A stretch of 64,000 bases of DNA from Marivita sp041725935 (lineage in GTDB: Bacteria; Pseudomonadota; Alphaproteobacteria; Rhodobacterales; Rhodobacteraceae): contig JBGRQD010000001.1 in NCBI GenBank assembly GCA_041725935.1, positions 124,001 through 188,000 on the forward strand, read 5' to 3'. Positions 53,610 to 62,541 of this stretch are shown here, one piece after another (position 1 is the stretch's first letter; every line of letters begins with the position of its first letter). The position numbers and the translations under genes were made by a program. The notes under the pieces were generated by a model. The model worked only from the letters and a program-made list of their open reading frames with translations, did not search any database and was not told the origin of the DNA.

Positions 53610-53654
53610 CACTATGCAAGGCGGGCCAGACACCACCGCCACAGGGATTGAACG

Positions 53655-54434
53655 ATGATCGAGGTGAAAAACCTTCACCGCCATTTCGGCGGATTTCACG
53701 CTGTCGATGGCGCCACTCTCGAGATCGAGACCGGCTCCATCACCGGGCTGGTCGGCCCTAACGGCGCAGGAAAGACGACGCTTTTCAACGTCGTGGCGGG
53801 TGTTCTTCCACCAACCTCCGGGCAGGTCTTCATGGCGGGCGAGGACATCACCGGCCTGCCGCCACACCAGCTGTTCCATAAGGGGCTGCTGCGCACCTTT
53901 CAGATCGCGCATGAATTCGCGTCCATGACCTGCCGCGAGAACCTGATGATGGTCCCCGGCGACCAGACCGGCGAAACCCTTTGGAACACGTGGTTCGGAC
54001 GCAAGCGCATCGCCGACGAGGAACGCGCGCTGCGGGCCAAGGCGGATGAGGTGCTGGAATTCCTGACCATCGAACATCTGGCCGACCACAAGGCGGGACA
54101 GGTCTCGGGTGGTCAGAAAAAGCTGCTGGAACTGGGCCGCACCATGATGGTGGACGCGCGGATCGTGTTTCTGGACGAGGTCGGCGCGGGTGTGAACCGC
54201 ACGCTTCTGAACACCATCGGCGACGCGATCATCCGGCTGAACCAGGAACGCGGCTACACGTTCTGCATGATCGAGCATGACATGGATTTCATCGGGCGGC
54301 TGTGTGATCCGGTCATCGTCATGGCCGAGGGCAAGGTGCTGTCGAAAGGCACCATCGACGAGATCAAGGCTGATGAGCGCGTGATCGAAGCCTATCTCGG
54401 CACCGGTCTCAAGAACAAGGAAGCGGTCGGATGA
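53655..54434 (+). CDS. livG: branched-chain amino acid ABC transporter ATPase LivG
   Basis: This 259-residue ATPase has a Walker A motif GLVGPNGAGKTTLFN, and its signature motif is VSGGQKKLLELGR. The LivG-type element LRTFQIAHEFASMTCRENL is present. Walker B reads IVFLDEVGAGVN, with valine where DEP is usual. The H-loop is CMIEHDMDFI. It overlaps livF by four bases, so the two ATPases are coupled, as is typical for heterodimeric Liv systems. Confidence 0.94.
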   Translation: MIEVKNLHRHFGGFHAVDGATLEIETGSITGLVGPNGAGKTTLFNVVAGVLPPTSGQVFMAGEDITGLPPHQLFHKGLLRTFQIAHEFASMTCRENLMMVPGDQTGETLWNTWFGRKRIADEERALRAKADEVLEFLTIEHLADHKAGQVSGGQKKLLELGRTMMVDARIVFLDEVGAGVNRTLLNTIGDAIIRLNQERGYTFCMIEHDMDFIGRLCDPVIVMAEGKVLSKGTIDEIKADERVIEAYLGTGLKNKEAVG

Positions 54435-55261
54435 GCGGCAACCCCTATCAGGACGACAGGGGCAACACCGACGCCTCGATCACCAATCCACATGGTCAAG
54501 GCACGCTGACCGCCTCTGGCACGCAGGAGCATCCGATGCCGGGCCATGAAGGCCCGTTCCTGATCGGCGAGAACATGACCGGCGGGTATGGCAAGACCGG
54601 GCCGGACATCCTTCATGGCTGCACCATCGCAGTCGAGCGGGGCGAGATTGCGGTGATCGTCGGGCCCAACGGCGCGGGCAAGTCGACGGCGATGAAGGCC
54701 GTGTTCGGCATGCTTGATCTGCGTCAGGGCCGCGTGCTGCTGGACGGTCAGGACATCACCCAACTGACACCGCAGGCGCGGGTCCGCTATGGCATGGGGT
54801 TTGTGCCGCAGACCTCCAATATCTTCACGTCGATGACGGTGGAGGAAAACCTCGAGATGGGCGCATTCATCCGCAATGACGATTTCCGCACCACGATGAC
54901 GCAGGTCTACGAGCTGTTCCCGATCCTGCGCGACAAGCGCCACCAGCCGGCCGGCGAATTGTCCGGCGGGCAGCGCCAGCAGGTTGCCGTGGGCCGCGCG
55001 CTGATGACTCAGCCCAAGGTGCTGATGCTGGACGAGCCGACTGCGGGCGTGTCGCCCATTGTCATGGACGAGCTCTTCGACCGCATCATCGAGGTGGCGC
55101 GGACGGGCATCTCGATCCTCATGGTCGAGCAGAACGCGCGGCAGGCGCTTGAGATTGCGGACAAAGGCTATGTTCTGGTGCAGGGGGCGAATGGCTATTC
55201 CGGCACCGGGAAAGACCTTTTGGCGAACCCGGATGTGCGCCGGTCGTTCCTGGGTGGGTGA
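54431..55261 (+). CDS. livF: branched-chain amino acid ABC transporter ATPase LivF
   Basis: This 276-residue ATPase has a Walker A motif IVGPNGAGKSTAMKA, signature motif LSGGQRQQVAVGRALM and Walker B VLMLDEPTAGVSP. An unusual N-terminal extension of about 45 residues precedes the ATPase domain (DRGNTDASITNPHGQGTLT), polar and low complexity. The rest is LivF-like (MGFVPQTSNIFTSMTVEENLEMGAF). Confidence 0.93.
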   Translation: MSGNPYQDDRGNTDASITNPHGQGTLTASGTQEHPMPGHEGPFLIGENMTGGYGKTGPDILHGCTIAVERGEIAVIVGPNGAGKSTAMKAVFGMLDLRQGRVLLDGQDITQLTPQARVRYGMGFVPQTSNIFTSMTVEENLEMGAFIRNDDFRTTMTQVYELFPILRDKRHQPAGELSGGQRQQVAVGRALMTQPKVLMLDEPTAGVSPIVMDELFDRIIEVARTGISILMVEQNARQALEIADKGYVLVQGANGYSGTGKDLLANPDVRRSFLGG

Positions 55262-55319
55262 CGGGGATGCCGGGCAGATGCCCGACCTACGCTTTTGCCA
55301 AGCGGCGCGCGGGGTGGAG

Positions 55320-55391
55320 ATGATGGATTTGCGTATTTGGAAAAAGAAGAAGCTGGGGACGCTTCGGATGATCAAGGAAGGCACCGCCTGA
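55320..55391 (+). CDS. possible 23-residue ORF between livF and livH
   Basis: This basic mini-ORF (MMDLRIWKKKKLGTLRMIKE, then GTA) is preceded by GGTGGAG, and its TGA overlaps the livH ATG (TGATG). It could be a coupling peptide helping ribosomes reach livH, or chance sequence in a 129-base spacer. Support is only positional. Confidence 0.3.
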   Translation: MMDLRIWKKKKLGTLRMIKEGTA

Positions 55392-56401
55392 TGGACCTGT
55401 TGAACGGATTTGTGGCGCTGGCCAATTTCGTGTTGATCCCGGCGATTGCCTATGGCAGCCAGCTGGCGCTGGGCGCGCTTGGGGTGACGCTGATCTACGG
55501 CATCCTGCGGTTTTCCAACTTTGCCCATGGCGACACGATGGCGGTGGGAACCATGTTCGCGGTGCTGGCCACATGGGGATTGCAGGCGATGGGTGTCAGC
55601 CTCGGGCCGCTGCCCACCGCGTTGCTGGCGATCCCGATCGGCATTCTGGGCGCAACGGCGCTGGTGCTGCTGACCGACCGGTATGTCTACAAGTTCTACC
55701 GGGCACAGAAGGCCAAGCCGGTGATCCTTGTTATCGTGTCGATGGGCGTGATGTTCATCTACAATGGCTTCACGCGCATCATCATCGGGCCGGACGATTA
55801 CCGCTTTGCCGACGGCGAACGCTTTGTGATCTCGGCGCGCACGTTCCGAGAAATGACCGGCCTCGAGGAAGGTCTCGCCCTGCGTACGACGCAGGTGATC
55901 ACGGTCGTGACAGCGATTGTTGTGGTGGCCGCACTCTTCTGGTTCCTGAACAAGACGCGCACCGGCAAATCCATGCGGGCGTTTTCCGACAACGAGGATC
56001 TGGCGCTGTTGTCGGGCATCAACCCCGAGCGTGTGGTTCTGGTCACATGGCTGATCGTGGCGTCCCTGGCGACAGTGGCGGGCGTGCTTTACGGGCTCGA
56101 CAAGTCGTTCAAGGCGTTCACCTATTTCCAGCTCTTGCTGCCGATCTTTGCAGCCGCCATCGTGGGCGGGCTGGGCAATCCGCTGGGCGCCATCGCAGGT
56201 GGATTCGTGATCGCGTTTTCCGAGGTCGGGATCACCTATGCGTGGAAAAAGGTGCTCGAGTATATGTTGCCCACTGCCCTTGAGCCCGAAGGCTTGGTGC
56301 AGATCCTGAGCACGGAATACAAGTTCGCGGTCAGTTTCGTGATCCTCGTGATCGTGCTGCTGTTCCGACCGACCGGCCTTTTCCGGGGGAAATCCATATG
56401 A
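55391..56401 (+). CDS. livH: branched-chain amino acid ABC transporter permease LivH
   Basis: This 336-residue permease has about eight membrane segments and the LivH pattern GALGVTLIYGILRFSNFAHGDTMAVG. A glycine-rich segment GKSMRAFSDNEDLALLSGIN precedes the C-terminal half, which contains the ATPase-contacting loop, FAAAIVGGLGNPLGAIAGGFVIA. AAGGA lies 10 bases before the ATG. It overlaps livM by four bases. Confidence 0.93.
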   Translation: MDLLNGFVALANFVLIPAIAYGSQLALGALGVTLIYGILRFSNFAHGDTMAVGTMFAVLATWGLQAMGVSLGPLPTALLAIPIGILGATALVLLTDRYVYKFYRAQKAKPVILVIVSMGVMFIYNGFTRIIIGPDDYRFADGERFVISARTFREMTGLEEGLALRTTQVITVVTAIVVVAALFWFLNKTRTGKSMRAFSDNEDLALLSGINPERVVLVTWLIVASLATVAGVLYGLDKSFKAFTYFQLLLPIFAAAIVGGLGNPLGAIAGGFVIAFSEVGITYAWKKVLEYMLPTALEPEGLVQILSTEYKFAVSFVILVIVLLFRPTGLFRGKSI

Positions 56402-57687
56402 GAACCGTTCTTCTGTTTGCCGCCGTGGCCGGGCTGATCATCGGAACCGGCTTTTTGCAAAGCTGGAACTCGGCGCTGCTCATTCTGAACATGGGATTGA
56501 TCAGTGCTGTGATGGCGCTGGGCGTGAACCTGCAATGGGGTCTGGCGGGGCTGTTCAACGTTGGCGTGATGGGGTTTGTCGCGCTGGGCGGATTGGCTGT
56601 TGTGCTGATCTCGATGCCGCCTGTGGGCGCGGCCTGGCAGGCCGGGGGCGGCAACATCCTTCTGGGCTTGGTGCTGGGGGCTGCAACCATCGTGGCGGCG
56701 GTTCTGGTCTGGTCACGCATGTCGGGCAAGCTGCGCGGCTGGGGCACGGCGGCGGTGCTGCTGGTTGGAATGGTGATCTACCGCATGGTGCTGGACCCGG
56801 CGGTCGAGGCCGTCGAGTCGGTCGATCCGGCGCTGGCAGGCTACCTCGGCGGTTTGGGCCTGCCGGTGCTTCTGGCCTGGCCAGTCGGTGGCGTTCTGGC
56901 GGCGGGCGCGGCCTATGTGATCGGCAAGACAGCGCTTGGCCTGCGGTCGGATTACCTGGCCATTGCGACGCTGGGCATTGCCGAAATCATCATCGCCATC
57001 CTCAAGAACGAGGACTGGATGGCGCGCGGCGTCAAGAACGTCATCGGTCTGCCGCGCCCCGTGCCTTACGAGGTCGATCTACAAAACGATCCGGCCTTTG
57101 TCGAACGGGCAGCAGGCTTCGGTCTTGATGCGACCACGGCTTCGACGATCTACGTAAAGATCGAATACGGGCTTCTGTTCGCCGCTGTCCTGATTGTGCT
57201 GCTGGTCCTGTCGCAGCTTGCGCTGAACAGCCCTTGGGGCCGGATGATGCGTGCGATCCGCGACAACGAAACCGCTGCCCGTGCCATGGGCAAGGATGTG
57301 AAAGCGCGGCATTTGCAGGTGTTCATCCTCGGCTCGGCCATCTGCGGCGTTGCGGGCGCGATGATGACGACGCTGGACGGGCAACTGACGCCAGGAAGTT
57401 ACCAGCCGCTGCGCTATACGTTCCTGATCTGGGTGATGGTGATCGTCGGCGGATCGGGCAACAATCTTGGAGCGGTGCTTGGCGGGTTCCTGATCTGGTT
57501 CCTGTGGGTGCAGGTCGAACCGATGGGCCAGTTGTTGATGTCGCTGATCACGGCGGGCATGGCGGATGGCTCCTGGCTCAAGGGGCACCTGATGGACAGC
57601 GTGCAGCATATGCGGCTGCTGACCATGGGGCTGATCCTGCTGCTGGTGCTGCGTCTGAACCCGAGGGGGCTCTTGCCCGAGCGATAA
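56398..57687 (+). CDS. livM: branched-chain amino acid ABC transporter permease LivM
   Basis: This 429-residue permease has about ten membrane segments. Features are GLFNVGVMGFVALGGLAVVL, then LRSDYLAIATLGIAEIIIAI and, near the ATPase interface, GRMMRAIRDNETAARAMGKDVKARHLQVFILGS, the LivM signature. The region around residues 90-145 has extra glycine/alanine-rich membrane segments compared with E. coli LivM (425 residues overall). It is the last gene of the transport operon; no clear terminator follows. Confidence 0.93.
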   Translation: MRTVLLFAAVAGLIIGTGFLQSWNSALLILNMGLISAVMALGVNLQWGLAGLFNVGVMGFVALGGLAVVLISMPPVGAAWQAGGGNILLGLVLGAATIVAAVLVWSRMSGKLRGWGTAAVLLVGMVIYRMVLDPAVEAVESVDPALAGYLGGLGLPVLLAWPVGGVLAAGAAYVIGKTALGLRSDYLAIATLGIAEIIIAILKNEDWMARGVKNVIGLPRPVPYEVDLQNDPAFVERAAGFGLDATTASTIYVKIEYGLLFAAVLIVLLVLSQLALNSPWGRMMRAIRDNETAARAMGKDVKARHLQVFILGSAICGVAGAMMTTLDGQLTPGSYQPLRYTFLIWVMVIVGGSGNNLGAVLGGFLIWFLWVQVEPMGQLLMSLITAGMADGSWLKGHLMDSVQHMRLLTMGLILLLVLRLNPRGLLPER

Positions 57688-57809
57688 AAAGACATCCGCG
57701 GCGTATGAGACCTTTCGGCAAGTGACGGCGCGGATTTAGCCCCCTACTCTGTAGAAACTGGCAGATGGTCGCCGCGTCTGCCGCACAGGCGACAGAAGTG
57801 AGCAGAGCC

Positions 57810-58493
57810 ATGCGAGACATTCCGACAACCGAGCTGACCGCGCTGGTGGTGGATGACCATCCCTTGTTCTGCGACGCGCTGATGCTCACGCTCCGCTCCA
57901 TCGCCGATTTCACCGAGATCCAGACGGCTGGCACCATGGATGCGGCATTGGAGAAGGTGGGCACGAACATGGAGTTCGACCTGATCCTGCTCGATCTGAA
58001 CCTGCCGGACGTCAATGGCCTCGACGGGCTGGTGCGGCTGCGCACAGCGGCACCCAAATCAACCATCCTGATCGTGTCGTCGATGGCCGACAACCGGATG
58101 ATCTGCCACGCGCTCAAGGCTGGAGCCAATGGTTTCGTGCCGAAGCATTCGCAGCGCGCGGTCTTCCGCAAGGCGTTCGACACGGTGCGCGAGGGACAGT
58201 CGTTCGTGCCTGATGGCTATATCGACCCGCACGGGCAGGACAGCGCCCGCGACGCGCCCGAAGACGCGCTGTCGCGGCTGGCGCTGCTGACCAACCAACA
58301 AGCCCGAATTCTCAACCTGATCTGCGAAGGCAAGCTGAACAAGCAGATCGCCTTTGACCTGTCGATCGCGGAAACCACGGTCAAGGCGCATGTCACGGCG
58401 ATCATGCGCAAGCTCGGTGTCCACAGCCGGACGCAGGCTGTGCTGATCGCACAGGAGGCCCGCTTCAACCGTGTCTTGCCAAGCGACCTATGA
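57810..58493 (+). CDS. LuxR/NarL-type response regulator
   Basis: This 227-residue regulator has a receiver domain (about 10-125) with the acidic pair in VVDDHPLF and the acceptor Asp62 in LLDLNLPDVNG. A C-terminal LuxR helix-turn-helix (about 160-215) reads LTNQQARILNLICEGKLNKQIAFDLSIAE, TTVKAHVTAIMRKLGVHSRTQAV. I chose the ATG at 57810, from which the receiver domain begins normally. It heads the cluster response regulator - FIST protein - hybrid kinase and is the probable output. Its target is unknown. Confidence 0.9.
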   Translation: MRDIPTTELTALVVDDHPLFCDALMLTLRSIADFTEIQTAGTMDAALEKVGTNMEFDLILLDLNLPDVNGLDGLVRLRTAAPKSTILIVSSMADNRMICHALKAGANGFVPKHSQRAVFRKAFDTVREGQSFVPDGYIDPHGQDSARDAPEDALSRLALLTNQQARILNLICEGKLNKQIAFDLSIAETTVKAHVTAIMRKLGVHSRTQAVLIAQEARFNRVLPSDL

Positions 58494-58535
58494 TCCCCGT
58501 ATCATCTTTGATAGCCAACACTTGGGAACCAGAGA

Positions 58536-59732
58536 GTGGAAGGATGCAGGGTTTTTCCTGAGGCCGAACGTTCTGAGACCGCAGTCGAGGTCATAGCAAT
58601 TGCGCAGGTGCGCTGTGATGACCCAGACTCTGCAGACCAAATAGTCAGACAGCTCGGACCGGGACCTTTCGAGCTTGTCTGCCTGTTTGTATCGCCTGAG
58701 GCGGATTTCGCAGGACTGGTGGCCGCAACGGCCCACCTCTTTGGTGGTGCGGACGTTCTGGCGTGCACCACGGCAGGCGAGATCGGACGTGCGGGCTATG
58801 AGGAAGACCAGATCATCGCCATTGGCTTTCGCAGAAATCACTTCAAGATCGTCAGCTATGCCATTGAAGACCTTGACAGGATCGAAGAACAATCGGTCGC
58901 TGATGCGTTGATCGAGGCGCGGTTGTCTCTGGCCCAGAAAACGCCCGAGTGGAGTTCGGAATTTGCGTTTCTGATGGTCGATGGGCTGAGCCTGCGCGAG
59001 GAACAACTGACCGCCTTCTTGTCTGCCGGGCTTGGACCGACGCCGCTTTTCGGGGGGTCGTCCGGTGACGGCACGCGGTTCGGCCAGACATGGCTCGCAC
59101 GAAACGGCATCGTGATGCAGAACGCCGCAATCGTCGTGACGGTTCGGTGCGACCGTCCGGTGCGGGTTTTCAGCCTGGACCACCTCGTGCCCACCGAACA
59201 ACGGATGGTCGTCACCGCCGCCTCGCCTGAAGACCGCATCGTGCACGAAATCAACGCCGAACCCGCAGCGCTGGAATATGCGCGGCTGTTGGGGCTGGAC
59301 CCGGAACAATTGGACCAGTTCACCTTTGCCGAACATCCGGTGGTGGTGCGGCTGGGCGACGTGCATCACGTGCGCGCCATCCGGCAAGCGAGGGAAAACC
59401 ACGATCTGGTGTTCTTTTCCGCCATCAACGAGGGCATGGTGCTGACGCTGGCCGACCATGACGACATCGTGGCGCATCTGGATGCCGGGCTGCGCGACCT
59501 TGCGCGACACGAAAAGCCCGAGTTTATCCTTGGGTGCGATTGCATCCTGCGCCGGATCGAGGCCGGACGCCTGCAGAAATCCCGCGCGGTGTCGGAGGTG
59601 CTGAGTGCCCATCACGTCGTGGGCTTTTCGACCTACGGCGAGCAGATCGGCGGGCTGCATGTGAACCAGACCCTGACGGGTGTGGCCATCTATCCCCCTT
59701 CCAGCGACGAGGCGAGCCGTGTCCCTGATTGA
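58536..59732 (+). CDS. FIST domain sensor protein (NosP-like candidate)
   Basis: This 398-residue soluble protein has an N-terminal FIST domain and a C-terminal FIST_C domain. The first includes ACTTAGEIGRAGYEEDQIIAIGF, GGSSGDGTRFGQTW and AAIVVTVRCDRPVRVF; the second includes FSAINEGMVLTLADHDDIVAHLD, the cysteine-bearing LGCDCILRRIEAGRLQ and STYGEQIGGLHVNQT. FIST proteins sense small ligands, and the NosP branch binds haem and nitric oxide beside a hybrid kinase. The start is GTG 58536; no in-frame ATG is near. The next gene starts inside its last 14 bases. Confidence 0.88.
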   Translation: MEGCRVFPEAERSETAVEVIAIAQVRCDDPDSADQIVRQLGPGPFELVCLFVSPEADFAGLVAATAHLFGGADVLACTTAGEIGRAGYEEDQIIAIGFRRNHFKIVSYAIEDLDRIEEQSVADALIEARLSLAQKTPEWSSEFAFLMVDGLSLREEQLTAFLSAGLGPTPLFGGSSGDGTRFGQTWLARNGIVMQNAAIVVTVRCDRPVRVFSLDHLVPTEQRMVVTAASPEDRIVHEINAEPAALEYARLLGLDPEQLDQFTFAEHPVVVRLGDVHHVRAIRQARENHDLVFFSAINEGMVLTLADHDDIVAHLDAGLRDLARHEKPEFILGCDCILRRIEAGRLQKSRAVSEVLSAHHVVGFSTYGEQIGGLHVNQTLTGVAIYPPSSDEASRVPD

Positions 59733-61929
59733 TCCCAGCGACAGCCTGGAACGGCAGAACGAGAAACTGCTCAAGATCGCCGACAGCCTGATGCGCCGTG
59801 TCGAATACGGCACCACGCAATCCGGTGCGGCCTATGCCCAGTTCGAACGCGCGGCTCTGTTGGAGAGGCGGGTGCGCGAGCGCACTCTCGAGTTGGAAAG
59901 CACGCTGGACCTGCTGCACGACGCCAACGCGCAACTGGCCCATGCCAATCAGGAGACCGAAGCGGCGCGGCGCAACCTTGCCGATGCGATCGAGACGATT
60001 TCAGAAGGCTTTGCGCTGTTCGATCCCGATGATGACCTCGTGATGTGCAACTCGCGCTTTTGCCGCGACTTCCGGGATACGGCGGATGACCTGAAACCCG
60101 GCTTGGCCTTTGACAGCTACGTGGACCGGGTCAGCCGGTCGGCCTATCTTCACCTGCCCGACCATCAGGACCGCAACACATGGGCCAAGATGCGCCGCCA
60201 GCGTCACAAGGACCGGCGGGTGATGTTCAATGTGCAGTTGATCCATGATCGCTGGCTTCAGGTGTCCGAGCACCGCACTGCAAATGGCGGCACAGTGGTC
60301 TTGCAGACCGATATCACCGACATCATGCGCGTCGAGCGGCAGGAACAGGCCAAGCTGCGCGACAAGCAGACACGGATGATCCGCGCGACTCTGGACCACT
60401 TGAATCAGGGCGTCTGCATTTTTGATGAAAACGCGCGGCTTGTGGGGTGGAACCAGAAGCTCGGCAGCCTGCTGTCGATCCCAGCGCGGCGGTTGCGGAT
60501 CGGCGCGTCCTTTACGGGCATGCTGGATGATCTGGACGACACGTTCCAGTTTACCCGTGGCATCGACCGCGCCTCGTTCCGCAGGTGGGCCGTGTCCGAC
60601 GGGCTGCGCCAGCCGGTGTCGTTCGAAGTGCAGCGTGGCGACAGCATCGTGTTGCACATTTTTGGGCGTGCGATGCCGGACCGGGGCTTCGTGATCTCCT
60701 GCACCGATGTGACGGCGGAACGCGAAGCCGCGCAGAAGCTTTATGAATTGAACGAGATCCTCGAACAGCGGGTCATGGAACGTACGCTCGAGCTGGAGGA
60801 CGCTCTGAGCGCCGCAGAACGGGCGAACGCGTCGAAATCGCGCTTTGTCGCGGCCGCCAGCCATGACCTGTTACAACCCCTGTCAGCCGCCAAGCTGTTC
60901 ATGGCGTCACTTTCGGACAAGATCGACACGCCGAACGAACAGGCGGTGCTCGCCAAGGCGGAAACCGCTCTGGGAGCAGCCGAACAGATCATCGACGCGC
61001 TGCTGAATATCTCCAAGCTGGAAACCGATGGCCTGAGTTTCGACATCCGGGCGGTGGCCTTGCGCGAAATCTTTGATCCGCTGCGTGACGAGATGGAGAT
61101 GCTGGCCGCGCGCAAGGGGCTGGTGCTGCGGATCGTCGACAGTTCGCTTGTGGTGGACTCCGACCCGGCTTACCTGCGGCGGATCGTGCAGAACCTGCTG
61201 ACCAACGCCATTCGCTATACCGACGCGGGCCGGGTCGTGGTGGGCGCACGGCGCAATGGCGACTCGGTTCGGATTGAGGTCTGGGACACCGGGCCAGGGA
61301 TTGCCGAAGAGGACCAGAACCTGATCTTCGAGGAATTCCGCCGTCTGGACACCAAAGCCAGCAACAATGACGGGCTAGGCCTTGGCCTCGCCATCGTCGA
61401 ACGTGCCTGTGCGCGGTTGGGTCATCCGCTGGGCCTGTGGTCCGAACTTGGGCGCGGGTCGTGTTTCATGCTGAACGTGCCCCTTGCGCGGCAGGCGCAA
61501 CCGAACCTGCCGGTGAAATCGCGCAATGCCTCGGCGATGAGCCTGCTCAAGTCCGGGCTGATCGTGCTTCTGGTGGAAAACGATCCGCAACTGCGCCGCG
61601 CCATGTCTATCCTGATCGAAAGCTGGGGCGTCAGCGTGATCGAAAGCGAAAACGCCAAAAGCGCGCTGGAGCTGATGGAGGATCTGCAGATCACGCCGGA
61701 CGCGCTTTTGCTGGATTACCAGCTGGGCGAAGGCCTGTCGGGCACGGAGCTTTACGAAGAATTGGCGCGCCGGCTGGGCCACCTGCCCTGCGCCATCGTG
61801 TCGGCGGAACGGTCGGTGCAGTTGCGTCAGGAAACCAAGCGACTTGAGATCGAGCTGCTGCTCAAACCGCTGGACCGGACCAAGCTGATCGAATTCCTGC
61901 ACGCGGCCGCACGCAGGATCGCGACCTAG
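59719..61929 (+). CDS. hybrid sensor histidine kinase (NahK/FlhS-like)
   Basis: This 736-residue soluble kinase has an N-terminal coiled coil (ERRVRERTLELE) and two PAS-like domains (ETISEGFALFDPDDDLVMCN and LNQGVCIFDENARLVGWN). HisKA follows with the phosphorylated His382 in AAASHDLLQPLSAAKLF, then HATPase with NDGLGLGLAIVER. The C-terminal receiver has the acceptor Asp666 in LLLDYQLGEGLSG. No membrane segment is seen. GTG 59719 is taken because it overlaps the FIST gene and is preceded by GAGGCGAG. HDLLQPL and tandem PAS_7-like domains are features of NahK/ErcS' and of FlhS-type kinases. Confidence 0.9.
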   Translation: MSLIDPSDSLERQNEKLLKIADSLMRRVEYGTTQSGAAYAQFERAALLERRVRERTLELESTLDLLHDANAQLAHANQETEAARRNLADAIETISEGFALFDPDDDLVMCNSRFCRDFRDTADDLKPGLAFDSYVDRVSRSAYLHLPDHQDRNTWAKMRRQRHKDRRVMFNVQLIHDRWLQVSEHRTANGGTVVLQTDITDIMRVERQEQAKLRDKQTRMIRATLDHLNQGVCIFDENARLVGWNQKLGSLLSIPARRLRIGASFTGMLDDLDDTFQFTRGIDRASFRRWAVSDGLRQPVSFEVQRGDSIVLHIFGRAMPDRGFVISCTDVTAEREAAQKLYELNEILEQRVMERTLELEDALSAAERANASKSRFVAAASHDLLQPLSAAKLFMASLSDKIDTPNEQAVLAKAETALGAAEQIIDALLNISKLETDGLSFDIRAVALREIFDPLRDEMEMLAARKGLVLRIVDSSLVVDSDPAYLRRIVQNLLTNAIRYTDAGRVVVGARRNGDSVRIEVWDTGPGIAEEDQNLIFEEFRRLDTKASNNDGLGLGLAIVERACARLGHPLGLWSELGRGSCFMLNVPLARQAQPNLPVKSRNASAMSLLKSGLIVLLVENDPQLRRAMSILIESWGVSVIESENAKSALELMEDLQITPDALLLDYQLGEGLSGTELYEELARRLGHLPCAIVSAERSVQLRQETKRLEIELLLKPLDRTKLIEFLHAAARRIAT

Positions 61930-61932
61930 ACG

Positions 61933-62379
61933 TTATTCCGCGACCTGCTTGCCCGTTTTCGCGTCGGGCGCGACAAGATATTCCTTGATCCGTTCGGCAA
62001 TCGGGTCCGGCCAGCGCCGCGTGCGCAGCGCAATTGCCTCGGACAGCACAAGCGTGCCGGCGATGGTGACCCGGCGTTCCGCGCCGGTGGTGGCGGCCAG
62101 TTCGATCCAGAGGCTGCTGCGCCGCAATTCGCGCACCGACAGCCGCCATATCAGCCGATCGCCCAGACGGCTGGGCGCAGGAAACTCCGCGCTGATGTTC
62201 ACGAAGGGCAAGGACAGGCCGTCGCTGCCCAGGATCTGGCTCATCGGCCAATCCAGCGCTTCGTCCAGCCAATTCTCGATGACAGTATGCACCATGTCGA
62301 AATACCGCGGCAGGAAAACAATGCCGGATGGTTCGCAATCGCGCAGCATGACATCGTGAACATATTGATATGCCGGCAT
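61933..62379 (-). CDS. hotdog-fold acyl-CoA thioesterase
   Basis: This 148-residue thioesterase is of the 4-hydroxybenzoyl-CoA thioesterase/YbgC type. The active-site-like segment is LRDCEPSGIVFLPRYFDMVH, where YbgC has D-x-D-x-x-G-x-V-Y; a glutamate/aspartate pair here needs checking. LPFVNISAEFPAPSRLGDRL is conserved. I chose the ATG at 62379, with AGGACG upstream. It is convergent with the hybrid kinase gene, three bases apart. Confidence 0.78.
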   Translation of the reverse strand: MPAYQYVHDVMLRDCEPSGIVFLPRYFDMVHTVIENWLDEALDWPMSQILGSDGLSLPFVNISAEFPAPSRLGDRLIWRLSVRELRRSSLWIELAATTGAERRVTIAGTLVLSEAIALRTRRWPDPIAERIKEYLVAPDAKTGKQVAE

Positions 62380-62541
62380 TCCGGGTCGTCCTGTGCTCGT
62401 CTGGTCTGTGCTTGGCACATGCCAAGATCGGTTCGGTATTCCATTGTATTCCAGAAGAAGGGCACCCTTTTCAACTTTTTTTGTGCGGGATGCCCAAACT
62501 TTACGCGCTACCAAAGTCGTAGATGGTCGCAATGACGCCAG

